The notes beneath the pieces are model-generated. The model had not been told where the DNA came from. It was given only the letters and a program-made list of their open reading frames with translations, and ran no database searches. A stretch of DNA of 64,000 bases from Streptomyces sp. cg36. Its GTDB lineage: Bacteria > Actinomycetota > Actinomycetes > Streptomycetales > Streptomycetaceae. Below, in pieces: positions 33,014-42,083 of the stretch (position 1 is the stretch's first letter; each line of letters opens with the position of its first letter). Both the position numbers and the translations under genes were made by a program. The stretch covers positions 8,461,501 through 8,525,500 of the forward strand of contig NZ_CP163520.1 in the NCBI RefSeq assembly GCF_041080675.1, in the 5' to 3' direction.

Positions 33014-33505
33014 TCAGGGCTGCGGGATGAAGGCGGGGTCGATGCCCATCGCGGCAACGCCCTGGCGCACGGAGCGGTCGAACTGCTTGAGCTCTGCCAC
33101 GAGCACGTCCCACGCGACAGGTGCGGTCCAGAAGTCCGGTGTGAAGAGGGAACCCACCCGCCAGCCCTCGTCGGAGCTCACAATACGGATCAGCCCCGGG
33201 TCCGCCTGCATCGAGTCGAGCTCGAAGCCCTCATGGCCGGCAGCCGGGCCCTGGAGCCAGAGCGCCAGGTGGTACGCCAGCTCGGCGACGGGGAACGCCT
33301 CCTCGGACCACACCTTGCGCCCCTGCTCCCAGATGGACAGCTCTGCGTCGATATCGAGGAGCAGCACCTCCAGGGGCGCCTCCTGCGGGGTGAGACCGCG
33401 CCGCGGCATGTCGGAGAGCCCAAAGTTCCGGCAGACGAACCGCACCGCCCGGCCTCCAAGTGATCCGAGGCCCTCTGACGATTCAGGCCACCTAAATGCC
33501 GACAA
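33014..33505 (-). CDS. hypothetical protein, immunity-like
   Basis: 163 residues. VRFVCRNFGLSDMPRRG is followed by LEVLLLDIDAELSIWEQGRK, VWSEEAFPVAELAYHLALWL and DFWTAPVAWDVLVAELKQFD. The layout, a small acidic alpha/beta protein without catalytic motif, is common among bacterial immunity proteins for contact or polymorphic toxins. It was not matched to a named family with certainty. The start at ATG 33505 or the internal GTG before RFVCRNF are both possible. Confidence 0.65.
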   Translation of the reverse strand: MSAFRWPESSEGLGSLGGRAVRFVCRNFGLSDMPRRGLTPQEAPLEVLLLDIDAELSIWEQGRKVWSEEAFPVAELAYHLALWLQGPAAGHEGFELDSMQADPGLIRIVSSDEGWRVGSLFTPDFWTAPVAWDVLVAELKQFDRSVRQGVAAMGIDPAFIPQP

Positions 33506-34361
33506 TCCTACCGATCGATGTCGGGAGCCCCGCTGAGCCCCCTATGACTGGGACGTCCTTCAGCCGTACTCCCCGGACCGGTCCCCGCTGCGCGATATCG
33601 CCGGGCACGCCGAGCAGGGGAGAACTCACCTGCCCGGCTCACGCAGCGACACCCGGTATCGACGCGGGCCCGAGCCGCTTGCGCCTACGTCTGACGCCAT
33701 GACACAGGCTGGTGCCGCACGTCCGGAGTAACCGCTCATGGGCCTGGCAGCGGCGGCGGATCGGCCCCGGTCTGTTTCACCGGGAAGGGCGATGCGATCC
33801 TGACATGGCCGGGGCCCGGCGGACATGAGCTTGCGCACCCGTGCGGGCCGTGGTCGTGACGGAACGCCGGGCCCCGGCGCACGCTGGTGGACGCACGCAC
33901 TCGCGCGAAGCCGACGCCTGCTGGGGCACTGGCCGTGGGCTCCCCGACGGGCGCGTGTCTGCGGCTCTCGGGAATGAGAGAGACTGGCGTGGTCCCCGGC
34001 GGCGCCCGAGTATGCCGATGCTGCCGCCGCCGGGGACCCCCGCGCCGTCGACGAACTCCTCGCACGAGGCCGGGGCCGCTGCCCGGGGCTGACTGAGCCC
34101 GCATGCCGGCGTTCCCGGGCGCGGGACGGTACGGCACCAGCTGCGAGAAAATACGTCCGTCGCGGCTGCACGTCAGGAACGATGTCCCATGACAGGCCCG
34201 ACCGGCCCGGCGGCCCGGCTCGCGGTGCGTATCGCCGCCCGGCCGCCCACCTGCCCCGGCATCGGCCTGGCGGAGGCCCGTTCCTCTCAGAGCCCATCTG
34301 TTGAACCTCAAGATCACGGAGTGTGGTGATCGGCTGGGGTTCGTCCTGCGAGGATGCGGCC
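33506..34361. other. 856 bp without an intact gene; ankyrin-like scrap
   Basis: On the plus strand at about 34005-34090 a short in-frame piece (EYADAAAAGDPRAVDELLAR) looks like one ankyrin repeat, but no start or continuation is seen. The rest has no coding pattern. This is probably a deletion scar of an ankyrin-repeat gene. Confidence 0.3.
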
Positions 34362-34847
34362 ATGGATGATGCAGTCCTGCTCGCAGCGCTTCTCACATCG
34401 TTGGCCGGCCAGGAGAGCGTGTACTCAAGTTGGTGCCGGAGCTCCGAAGCTGACCTTGCGAGTCATGTCCACGACCTCGCAAAGGCCGCCGAGGCCGACT
34501 GGGCCGGCGATGTGGTGAAAGGTGCCACGGGACCCACCACCGTCGAGGAGATCGAGGCGGCTCTCCGCTCAGTTCCGCAGGACACAGCGGTCGAGTTGAT
34601 GGCCAACCTCTCCGCCGACAGCTTGGTATTCCCGGGGCACGCGCGTCGCGATCGCGCCCACGCGAAGAGGGCCGCGGTGAAGGCGGCATCGATTCTGGGA
34701 CCGAGAGCGGAGTGGTTCTCCAACATCGACGGCTCCTGGGGGAACGGACGCTCCTGGGAGCCGGTGACCAGACACACCTTCGACGGCGTGGTCGCCGGTC
34801 GGGGCGGCGGATTCGTTGTCGCGCTCCTCCAAGTCGGTGAGGATTGA
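34362..34847 (+). CDS. hypothetical protein
   Basis: 161 residues. MDDAVLLAALLTSLAGQESV, then DLAKAAEADWAGDVVKGATG and VEEIEAALRSVPQDTAVELM, ending in an alpha/beta tail (HTFDGVVAGRGGGFVVALLQ). No known family; codon pattern clear. The ATG at 34362 is preferred to the upstream frame start because codon quality begins there. Stands alone. Confidence 0.65.
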   Translation: MDDAVLLAALLTSLAGQESVYSSWCRSSEADLASHVHDLAKAAEADWAGDVVKGATGPTTVEEIEAALRSVPQDTAVELMANLSADSLVFPGHARRDRAHAKRAAVKAASILGPRAEWFSNIDGSWGNGRSWEPVTRHTFDGVVAGRGGGFVVALLQVGED

Positions 34848-35220
34848 GCTGCCTACCGGCCGCTGTCCGGTCGGTGTAGGTGCGGTACGCCTTGCGCCCG
34901 GCGACAGCAGACGCTGAGCACCGGGCGCAGTGGTTCGGTCGTCAGCTCGACTACAGCATTCCCTGGGTGAACTCCAGCATGATGTACTCGGCCAGCCGCA
35001 CGGCGGCGAGCCCGATCGAGGCCGCTCATTCCACCACACCATGTCAAGGCGTCCGTTTTCCTGAACCGCTGAGCACGCACACCGACACACAGGCCGTGGC
35101 GCACGAACCCTGCCCGCATCCGCACCATCGCCACGCCCCGCCCGCGTACGGAACGCCTGCGCTTTGTCCCGGCAGTGCCCCTACCGCCGCAAGCCACATC
35201 AACGCGGATGCTCTCCCGGC
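34848..35220. other. 373 bp with a minus-strand gene scrap
   Basis: At about 34957-35026 the minus strand reads ASIGLAAVRLAEYIMLEFTQ followed by GML and a stop, with excellent codon pattern but no start. This is the tail of a lost gene. Nothing else recognisable. Confidence 0.3.
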
Positions 35221-35730
35221 TCAGGGGTGGCCGGGGTGGTCCGGGTAGCCGGTGCCTTCCTGCAGTACGGCGGGATCCGTACCCAGAGCGTCGGCGACAT
35301 GGCGCAGCGGCAGATTCTGGCGCAGAGCCAGAGCGAGCAGCTGGTCGATGCTCTGGTCGGCGATCTGCCGCATCCGGGCGGCTGTGCGCAGACCTTCCAG
35401 CGGGCTCATCTCGGCGAAGGGCAGGTTGTGCTGGAAGTGGAGCATCTGCTCGACCAGGTCACGGCCGATCCGCTCACTGAAGGGTTCCTGGCCCAGCGCG
35501 CACAGGGGGAGCATGTGCATGGTGCGCCACAGCTGTTCGGCCTGCTCCACGCCGTCCGGCGGAAAGTCCATAGCCGCGCGCCAGCCGCAGTTGCAGGCCG
35601 CGCGGATCGCCACGATGTCGTCAGCCCACGAGGCGTACCCGGGAACGGCCTCACCTCCGCTGGTGCAGACCGCGATCGCTCCACCGATGTGCTTGTTGAT
35701 CCCGGCAGGCGCGTCCTTCACCGACCACAT
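35221..35730 (-). CDS. hypothetical protein
   Basis: 169 residues. Helical, with WADDIVAIRAACNCGWRAAM, LVEQMLHFQHNLPFAEMSPL and a C-terminal HTH-like ALALRQNLPLRHVADALGTD. The last part could be a DNA-binding tail. No family recognised. Start at ATG 35730. Confidence 0.55.
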   Translation of the reverse strand: MWSVKDAPAGINKHIGGAIAVCTSGGEAVPGYASWADDIVAIRAACNCGWRAAMDFPPDGVEQAEQLWRTMHMLPLCALGQEPFSERIGRDLVEQMLHFQHNLPFAEMSPLEGLRTAARMRQIADQSIDQLLALALRQNLPLRHVADALGTDPAVLQEGTGYPDHPGHP

Positions 35731-35782
35731 AACTCATACCTCGCTTGACCTCGTGTGATGCAGCCAGGATTCTAGGCAGCCA

Positions 35783-36272
35783 TCTGAGGCGCTGCTCGCG
35801 ACGTGGTTGGCTGCCCACGTTTACGGCGTAAACGGCCGCCCGCACCTCGCCCCCCTGTACGCGGGAGGCTTCACCAAGAACAGCGTGCGCGACCTGATCG
35901 GCTTCCTCGACTGCTACCTGAACGAGACCGAAGAAGCGGGCGAGCGCTCCCACACGCCCCGCTTTCCCTCCGGGCATCCGCCGATCGACCACCGGGCCGA
36001 CACCTACCGCCACCGCGACGCGTTCCCCGCGCACCTCCTGTCGCCCCTCGCCACCACCGGACCGTCGCCCACCCACCCGCCCGAGGTCGTCTTCTCCTAT
36101 GCCAGGCAGGGCGGCGGCGCAGGCTTCTGGGCCACCGCCCTGCCCGCCCTCACCCCCCGGCGCCCTGCCCGTCCTGCCCGGCGACCACCAGACCACGGCC
36201 TACATCCCACGCCCGCAGGCAGAGCCGCTCACCGCATTCCTCAGCCGCGCGGCCCGCACCATCACCTGGTAG
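35783..36272 (+). pseudogene. 5'-truncated, frameshifted hypothetical gene
   Basis: The plus strand reads EALLATWLAAHVYGVNGRPH and FTKNSVRDLIGFLDCYLNET with clear codon pattern but no proper start. At a C6 run near 36155 the frame must change to continue as GALPVLPGDHQTTAYIPRPQ and LTAFLSRAARTITW, followed by TAG at 36270. So one frameshift and a missing 5' end. Function unknown. Confidence 0.55.
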
Positions 36273-36448
36273 CCGCCCACCACAATTTTGTGAGGCGCCG
36301 TATGCACGACCCGTTCCTCCAGACCGACTTGCTCGACCTGAACCGTGCGGCATCGGCGGACCGGGCCGAGCGCATCGGCATCGGCGGTGACGCCTGCGCT
36401 GATGGTCCAGGCGGCCCGCACCGCAGCGAGAATCTCCTCGCCGGACAT
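36200..36448 (-). CDS. small hypothetical protein, possibly a remnant
   Basis: 82 residues beginning MSGEEILAAVRAAWTISAGV. The block TVQVEQVGLEERVVHTAPHK resembles part of the decayed gene at 32637-32973. The last 20 codons overlap the antisense pseudogene end and may not be genuine. It could be a conserved short protein or a second decayed copy. Confidence 0.3.
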   Translation of the reverse strand: MSGEEILAAVRAAWTISAGVTADADALGPVRRCRTVQVEQVGLEERVVHTAPHKIVVGGYQVMVRAARLRNAVSGSACGRGM

Positions 36449-36512
36449 CCGAAATCAGTGCCAGAACCGCGTCGTGAAGCTGCATGTCCGGGCGGGGAGT
36501 TGGGCAGGTCGG

Positions 36513-37322
36513 TCAGCCCCAGTCGGATGGCGGCTGATCGATGCGGCCGCCCTTGTGCGGCGTGGCGATGTAGTCCTCGGCGCCGTCGGGCAGCGCGTCC
36601 ACGCATGCGGGCGAGCAGGCGTTGACCAGCAGGGGCAGCACGTCCGTGGCCACGCGGATCGAGATCCACACCTGGTGGAGTCCCCGCTGCGAGATCGGCA
36701 GGTCGCAGATGCTGCAGCTGTGCACGGCGGTGGCTCCCCGGCGCCGGGGATCGAGGTGTGCCGGATCGAGACCGGTCACGGAGTCCTGGGACGGCTGGAG
36801 CCGGGGAAAGGGCGGGCGCAGCTTGTAGTTGCCGAACAGGGCGCGCGTACTGACCGTGCTGCGGGTCAGGTTGCGGCACCGGGTGATCTCGTACGGGAAC
36901 CAGTGGAGCCGGTAGGAGGTGTAGGGGGTGAACTCCTCCAGGCTGGTCATGGCTCCGATCTCGGGCGGGATCCGGACCAGGTTGCTGCCGTAGAGCACCA
37001 GGTGCCTGACCGCGCTCAGCTTGGCGATGGTCGGCGGCAGGGTGACGACCTGGCGTCGCTCTTCGGGGCTGAGCCCGGTCAGGGGGCGGAACTCCTCGCG
37101 GCCGTCCGCGGCGGCCTCCTCGACCAGCTCCAGCAGGTGCCGCCAGCCCGGAGCCGAGGTGTCCTGCTGCTCGGTGTGGAACCCGACCCGGGCCCGCGGA
37201 CGCGGCTTCGACGGGGAGAAGCACGAGCACAACTCCTGGTAGGACCAGCGCCCACCCGGGTCCGGGTCCGAGGTGTCGCCCCAGCGGTTCACGTAGAGCG
37301 TCGGCTCTCCCTCGTTCGTCAT
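36513..37322 (-). CDS. leucine-rich-repeat protein
   Basis: 269 residues. LPPTIAKLSAVRHLVLYGSN and LVRIPPEIGAMTSLEEFTPY form two or three LRR units near 95-135, followed by a Cys-containing part (CSICDLPISQRGLHQVW) and VNACSPACVDALP, which may bind a metal. Such LRR proteins occur widely in Streptomyces without known role; protein-protein interaction is likely. ATG at 37322. Confidence 0.75.
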   Translation of the reverse strand: MTNEGEPTLYVNRWGDTSDPDPGGRWSYQELCSCFSPSKPRPRARVGFHTEQQDTSAPGWRHLLELVEEAAADGREEFRPLTGLSPEERRQVVTLPPTIAKLSAVRHLVLYGSNLVRIPPEIGAMTSLEEFTPYTSYRLHWFPYEITRCRNLTRSTVSTRALFGNYKLRPPFPRLQPSQDSVTGLDPAHLDPRRRGATAVHSCSICDLPISQRGLHQVWISIRVATDVLPLLVNACSPACVDALPDGAEDYIATPHKGGRIDQPPSDWG

Positions 37323-37479
37323 GGCCCCACGATAGGGAGCACGCCCCGGGCCTGACCAGCCACTATCGGACCGGGCCGGTCACCCGACTGCCCGGGGTGG
37401 CCTGGGCCTTGGGCGCCACGCGCCGAACCGTCACAGTGCCCCCCTGAACACATCTGCGGTGGCTCAAGCGCCACCCCGG

Positions 37480-38271
37480 TCATCGCCCGGGTGGGGTGCG
37501 GTGCGCGCGTTTGTACGCCTCGCGGAGGTCGGCGGGAATCCTGCCTTCCCGCACGGTATAGCCCTGTGATGTGGCCCAGGCCCGTATGGCCGGGGTGTCC
37601 GGGGGCTCGTCCAGGACGCCGTCGTCCGGGGCACCCCGCACCGCGAACGCGGGCAGCAGGGCGCCGCTCTCGCACTGCTGCTCCAGGTGCTCGCGGGGCA
37701 GGGACAGGCCGAAGCGCCGCTCCACCACGCCCAGGGTGAGGCGGCAGGGCTCCTGGACCGGCTGCTCCTCGGGGCGCGCGTCAGTTTCCCCGTCCGCCAG
37801 GACACCCCCGAGAACCAGATCCGGCACCAGGAGATCCGGGAAACGCCCCTGCCGTCGGCATTCCTCTCCGATCGTGAAGGAGCACACCCTCTCGCCGTCC
37901 CTCGCCCACTGGAACACCGACGGTGAACGCTCCATCGAGGGCAGCAGGTGCACGGCCTCAACCGCTCCCCTCGACACCCTGGTGAGCTGGTCCACGGCGG
38001 TTCCGTCTCCGTACTCCAGGGCGAACGACCAGCCCGCGCACTCACCGACGCGGACCACACCGGCCGCCTCCTCGCCCGAATCTGGCGGACGTTCGGATGC
38101 CACCACCGCGCGGGCCTGACGGTCCGTCATCGGCCGCAGGGCCGAACCGGCGGCGCCGGCGGGCCGCAGCGACAGCCGCCTCGCCAGCTCCTCCGGACCG
38201 ACCCCGCGGGCGAAGACCACCGGCACGTCCCAGTACGCAAGGCCGGCCAGCCATTGGATACCGTCACTCAC
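37480..38271 (-). CDS. DUF6461 protein with C-terminal Lsr2-like DNA-binding domain
   Basis: 263 residues. N-terminal LAYWDVPVVFARGVGPEELA is the DUF6461 opening, continuing through GWSFALEYGDGTAVDQLTRV. The final 40 residues, AIRAWATSQGYTVREGRIPA followed by DLREAYKRAH, are the Lsr2 C-terminal AT-hook-like domain that reads the minor groove of A/T-rich DNA. The N-terminal Lsr2 oligomerisation domain is replaced by DUF6461. It may be a nucleoid-associated protein for foreign DNA. Confidence 0.8.
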   Translation of the reverse strand: MSDGIQWLAGLAYWDVPVVFARGVGPEELARRLSLRPAGAAGSALRPMTDRQARAVVASERPPDSGEEAAGVVRVGECAGWSFALEYGDGTAVDQLTRVSRGAVEAVHLLPSMERSPSVFQWARDGERVCSFTIGEECRRQGRFPDLLVPDLVLGGVLADGETDARPEEQPVQEPCRLTLGVVERRFGLSLPREHLEQQCESGALLPAFAVRGAPDDGVLDEPPDTPAIRAWATSQGYTVREGRIPADLREAYKRAHRTPPGR

Positions 38272-38380
38272 GATGCGCAGCCCCCTCGCGGCACTCGCCC
38301 GATCCCCGTGCCCGCCACGCTAAACGACGCCACTGACAACACCCCGGCCTCCCGCCGGCGGCCCGCCACCGCTGGGGCTG

Positions 38381-38842
38381 TCAGTAGTGGCTGAGGATCT
38401 GCCGTACCCGATGTCCGAGCGTGTCGGCGAGGCGGGACAGTTCCTCGGCGGTCAGCCATGACCGGCCCGGATACATGACCTCGATCCGGAACCGCGCGAA
38501 CCCCATGGGCCAGTCGTAGACCAGGTCGTTGAGCGACGTGTCGACGCCGCAGCAGGGGAGCGCCGCCATGAGGCGGACGAACCCCTGGTCGTAGCGCTCG
38601 GAGACCAGGTCCGTCCACCAGCCTGTCGCGCACTGCGCACCGCAGTGCGGGCAGGAGATCTTCTCCAGGTTGGAGCCGCAGAGGATCAACTCGACGCCGT
38701 CGTGCCACTGGTTGACCAGCCCGAGGCGCGCGTCGCTGTCCGGAAGCATCCCGGACAGGGCGGCCATGGCACGGTCCCCTGCTTCCTTGCCGGGCTGCCA
38801 GAGCGGATCGGTGGGAATGACCGTCAGATAGGTGTCACTCAT
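38381..38842 (-). CDS. hypothetical protein with Cys pairs
   Basis: 153 residues starting MSDTYLTVIPTDPLWQPGKE. ISCPHCGAQCATGWW and LPCCGVDTSLNDL give a likely zinc site. A C-terminal FRIEVMYPGRSWLTAEELSR and LADTLGHRVRQILSHY close the fold. It is found in Streptomyces accessory regions; the role is unknown. Confidence 0.7.
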   Translation of the reverse strand: MSDTYLTVIPTDPLWQPGKEAGDRAMAALSGMLPDSDARLGLVNQWHDGVELILCGSNLEKISCPHCGAQCATGWWTDLVSERYDQGFVRLMAALPCCGVDTSLNDLVYDWPMGFARFRIEVMYPGRSWLTAEELSRLADTLGHRVRQILSHY

Positions 38843-39164
38843 CACCCCATCCTCTCCTGCCCGTTGACCGCCTGCCCGTTGACCGCTTGCCCGAGACCCC
38901 GGGCAGGCACCGGCATGCGAGGGGAGCGCGTGATGAGCGCCCCGTGGTCCCCGTGGTGGTGCAGGGCCCGCAGGCAGCAGACCACGGGGCAGCTCTCCCG
39001 CGATCAGCAGACCGGCTGAGGGGCGCCGGCCCGGCGTCGCAACTGGCGTCGGCAGGTGCGGTGATGAGGCTCGGGCGATCTCGTCGATGCCGTTTGCGGC
39101 CGACGGCGGGGGCGCGGTGGCCCCCGGCGCTGACGCAGGCGGGAACAACTGCGACGATGAGCTG

Positions 39165-40322
39165 ATGGAACCGATGATCAGGCTGCTGACGCAGACGCCC
39201 TGGGCGGACCTGGAGCACGCCTACGGCCCGGCCTCGGACACCTCCTCGCATCTGCTGGCCCTGCTCAGCACCGACATCAAGGCCCGCAGCGCAGCGGTGG
39301 CCCACCTGGACAGCGCGGTCCTGCACCAAGGCAGCGTCTACTCCGCCACCGCCACCGCCCCCGCGGCCCGCGTGGTCGCGGCGATGCTCCAGGACCCGCG
39401 GATGGGAGAGGCGGTCAAGGACGTGCTGCCCTGGGACACCGCACCCCGGCTGCTGCGCCTGGAACTGGTCGACTTCCTGGCCCGTGTCGCCCAATCGTGC
39501 CTCTTCGAGCACACCGACGACGAGGTACAAACGGGCGTAACGTGGCCGGCCGCCCGCACCTGCGAATCCCTGCAGACCAAGAGCGCACGAGACCTGCTGG
39601 CCTGCCGAGCGGCCGCACCCGAACTCCTCGACGCACTCACCCCCCTCTTCGACGACCCCGACGCCCGCATTCACCTCAAGGCCCTGGAAGCAGCCGTGAG
39701 CCTGACCGGCCACCGGGACCGCGCCGCATCGCGGCCGGCGATCATCGACCGGCTCGAGACGCTCGCCGGCAACTCCAGCGCCCCCAGATCGCGGGCGGTG
39801 GCAGCGCGCCTCCTGGGCATCCTCGGAGCCCGCCCCCAAGCCCTGCTCCACGACGTACACCCGGGAGTGCGGGCCTGCGCCGCACTGGCACCAGCACTGG
39901 CCGACGAACCACACGCGACCCGAACGATCCTCGACGCACTGCTCATCGCCCATGAGGCCGACCACTGGTTCGAAGAGCACCTGCCCGGCCAGGACGGAAG
40001 GCTGCGATTCGACTTGATCGAGGCCGCAGCCGCACGCGCCGACGACTTCCTGACCCTGCTGCCCGCAGCCCTCGCCGTGCTTCCCCTCACCGGTGTCTTC
40101 ACACTCGACAGGGATCTGGGACCCTTCTTCACCAAGGCGTTCGCCCGCCCCCACTCCACCGGCGCCCCGCTCTCACCCGCTCAACACACCTACCTGTCCG
40201 CCGTCCTGCAACGCCCGGAACTCTGGCCCGCCATCCGCTCCGAGCCATGGTTTTCCGGGACCGGACTGCCCCACGAACATGACGCCTGCCACGCCCTCGC
40301 CCAGGCATCCGAGCCGGCCTGA
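39165..40322 (+). CDS. HEAT-repeat-like protein
   Basis: 385 residues, helical throughout, with repeat-like pairs: DIKARSAAVAHLDSAVLHQG, LFDDPDARIHLKALEAAVSL, SRAVAARLLGILGARPQALL and HPGVRACAALAPALADEPHA. No catalytic motif. This looks like an armadillo/HEAT scaffold. The ATG at 39165 starts the good codon pattern. Faces the gene at 40460-41092 tail to tail. Confidence 0.7.
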   Translation: MEPMIRLLTQTPWADLEHAYGPASDTSSHLLALLSTDIKARSAAVAHLDSAVLHQGSVYSATATAPAARVVAAMLQDPRMGEAVKDVLPWDTAPRLLRLELVDFLARVAQSCLFEHTDDEVQTGVTWPAARTCESLQTKSARDLLACRAAAPELLDALTPLFDDPDARIHLKALEAAVSLTGHRDRAASRPAIIDRLETLAGNSSAPRSRAVAARLLGILGARPQALLHDVHPGVRACAALAPALADEPHATRTILDALLIAHEADHWFEEHLPGQDGRLRFDLIEAAAARADDFLTLLPAALAVLPLTGVFTLDRDLGPFFTKAFARPHSTGAPLSPAQHTYLSAVLQRPELWPAIRSEPWFSGTGLPHEHDACHALAQASEPA

Positions 40323-40459
40323 CGCCCCGGTGCACGGCCGGCCGGGAGAATCCCCATCAGCGAACCGACGTTGTCGTGCCCGGCTTCCTGCACGCGGAGG
40401 CCAGATGGGTACCGCAGAGCAGGACGGGGATAGATGGCCGCCCTGTTCGGCGAGGTGGA

Positions 40460-41092
40460 TCATCGGTGGGTGGCTTTCGCCGTCCGGCAGTCAGGGCACC
40501 GGCACCCGTAGACCCGGTACGTGTGCTCCCTGCCGTGGTGGAGGTTCGGGTCACGGCTCGCCATCAGGGCCTCATCAAGGTTTCTTCCCCACGCCGGGTG
40601 TGTCCTGGCGTAGGCCCACATCCGCGCGGGCGGGGTCTGTACCCAGGCCAGGCCCACCGGGAGCGGGTTCCCCGCCGCAAGGATCTTCAGCAGGTCGGCG
40701 CGGGCCTGGGCCGGGAACACCTGCTCCACGAACGCCTCCCGAAAGGCCCGGCGGTGCTGCGCGGTGTCCTCGTTGTGGTGGTCGATGCAGTCGCAGCCGT
40801 CGCCTTGGCGGCAGCCACTGGCCCACGTTGTCGACTTCTCCCGGTCCTGGTGGTCCTGGACGGGCCTGGGCGCGGCGACGGCGGCGAGCAGCTCCCGGCC
40901 GGTCCACACCCGGCGGCGGCCCGCGTCGTGGACACCTACACGGTCCTCGCTGCCTTCTCCGAAGTGTCCGCCCGCCGCCCATCTGCCGGCCGTTCGGTAG
41001 GCCCGGCCGGTCAGGTGCGCGATGTCCTTCACGGTGTACTGCTCGTCAGGGTCGATGTCCTCGACCACATCGAGCAGCGGATGCCGCTTCAC
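40460..41092 (-). CDS. HTH protein with Cys-rich C terminus
   Basis: 210 residues from a GTG with GGGGGTGAGG upstream. YTVKDIAHLTGRAYRTAGRW is a MerR/excisionase-like HTH. CRQGDGCDCIDHHNED and YRVYGCRCPDCRTAKATHR supply six cysteines for metal binding. A middle helix bundle contains NLDEALMASRDPNLHHGRE, resembling the protein at 49283-49636. Typical of integrative elements or phages. Confidence 0.7.
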   Translation of the reverse strand: MKRHPLLDVVEDIDPDEQYTVKDIAHLTGRAYRTAGRWAAGGHFGEGSEDRVGVHDAGRRRVWTGRELLAAVAAPRPVQDHQDREKSTTWASGCRQGDGCDCIDHHNEDTAQHRRAFREAFVEQVFPAQARADLLKILAAGNPLPVGLAWVQTPPARMWAYARTHPAWGRNLDEALMASRDPNLHHGREHTYRVYGCRCPDCRTAKATHR

Positions 41093-41519
41093 CCCTCACC
41101 CCCAGTCGCGCCGGCTTGAGGACCTGAAGCGTGAACGCTATCGCCTTCGGCCGGACCGACGCGTGCCCTCCGTCGAGAACGCGAGCGGCGAAGCCGAGAA
41201 GCCTGCTGGTTCCCGAGTCCTGCCCGCAGTGGTGTGGAGAGCAGCCAGTTCCTGGGGCGCTCAGCGCGCACGGCGGCGCACGGGCCTTGCCGGTGAACGC
41301 GTTGATCGTCATCTCGCGCACTTCGCCCTGGTCAGGGGCGAGATTGCTGCCCGGGCTGCGGCGGCTGACGAGGTCCGCCGGGCCGCGAGGGTGTCGGCGT
41401 GCCGGGGGTGGGTGAAGTAGGCGCCGCCGGTGGGGCCGAAACGGATGGCTGGAGTCCTCGGCCGGGGGAGTCAGCCGAGGGCGGTTGCCCATGCCGTCAG
41501 CGTGGCGAAGTCATCGCCG
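41093..41519. other. 427 bp, possible fragment upstream of the HTH gene
   Basis: A minus-strand frame from about 41314 (MTINAFTGKARA) starts with good codons and then weakens before the HTH gene start. It may be a truncated gene. The right end adjoins the left inverted repeat of the IS element. Confidence 0.3.
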
Positions 41520-41630
41520 CTAAGAACCTCTATCGGAATGAGGCCCAAGTAATGCGGTGGTGACGAAGAGGCTCGGCCTCGCACCATGGGCTGTGACAGT
41601 TGGCGGGTACGGCAGAGCAGAGGTAGTTCG

Positions 41631-42083
41631 GTGGATCTGATCCATCTCTCGGATGGCGACAACAGCTTCCGAGTCCGGGTGTTGGGCCGCCGGATGCCGG
41701 GGGTGCTCCCACTGCACGACCTTCTCGATGCGGAGGTGCTCATCAAGAGTGGCTTCGTGCGTGGACGACTGGCCCTCGGCCTGTTCCCCGCGGACGTGGA
41801 CGGCTGGGACCACGCCCTGGACGTGCTTGCTGCGGGGCATGACGTCGTCTGGATCGACGACGACCGTAGCCCCGAGATTCGGGTCCGTGCGCTCGATGAA
41901 GAGCACGAGACCCCTGCCGTGCGGGTTGAGGATGTGACCGGATCCGGCGTGCACGTTTTCCTCCCGCTCTGCCTTGAGGAGGGATGGATCGACGAGCAGC
42001 GGAGGCTGCTCCACCAGGTACGGCAGCAGTGGCCGCGCGAGGTCCTTGAGACTTCCCCCGGCGCCTACGAGTGGCGCCGCTGA
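41631..42083 (+). CDS. DUF5959 protein, apparent IS passenger
   Basis: About 150 residues. VDLIHLSDGDNSFRVRVLGR, LPLHDLLDAEVLIKSGFVRG and VLETSPGAYEWRR are the family blocks. Start at GTG 41631 (AGAGG upstream); the ATG at 41586 is in frame. The C terminus is complete and overlaps the 3' end of the transposase gene by 19 bp on the opposite strand. Function of DUF5959 is unknown; some occur near immunity-type genes. Confidence 0.75.
   Translation: MDLIHLSDGDNSFRVRVLGRRMPGVLPLHDLLDAEVLIKSGFVRGRLALGLFPADVDGWDHALDVLAAGHDVVWIDDDRSPEIRVRALDEEHETPAVRVEDVTGSGVHVFLPLCLEEGWIDEQRRLLHQVRQQWPREVLETSPGAYEWRR

Noticed and set aside
33626..34396. Minus-strand 256-residue frame
   Set aside because: Arg/Pro/Gly-rich with no codon-position bias and no motif.
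35651..36196. Minus-strand 181-residue frame
   Set aside because: Antisense of the frameshifted plus-strand gene; poor codon pattern.
40093..41127. Plus-strand 344-residue frame
   Set aside because: Covers the end of the HEAT-like gene and the antisense of the HTH/Cys gene; no coding signal.
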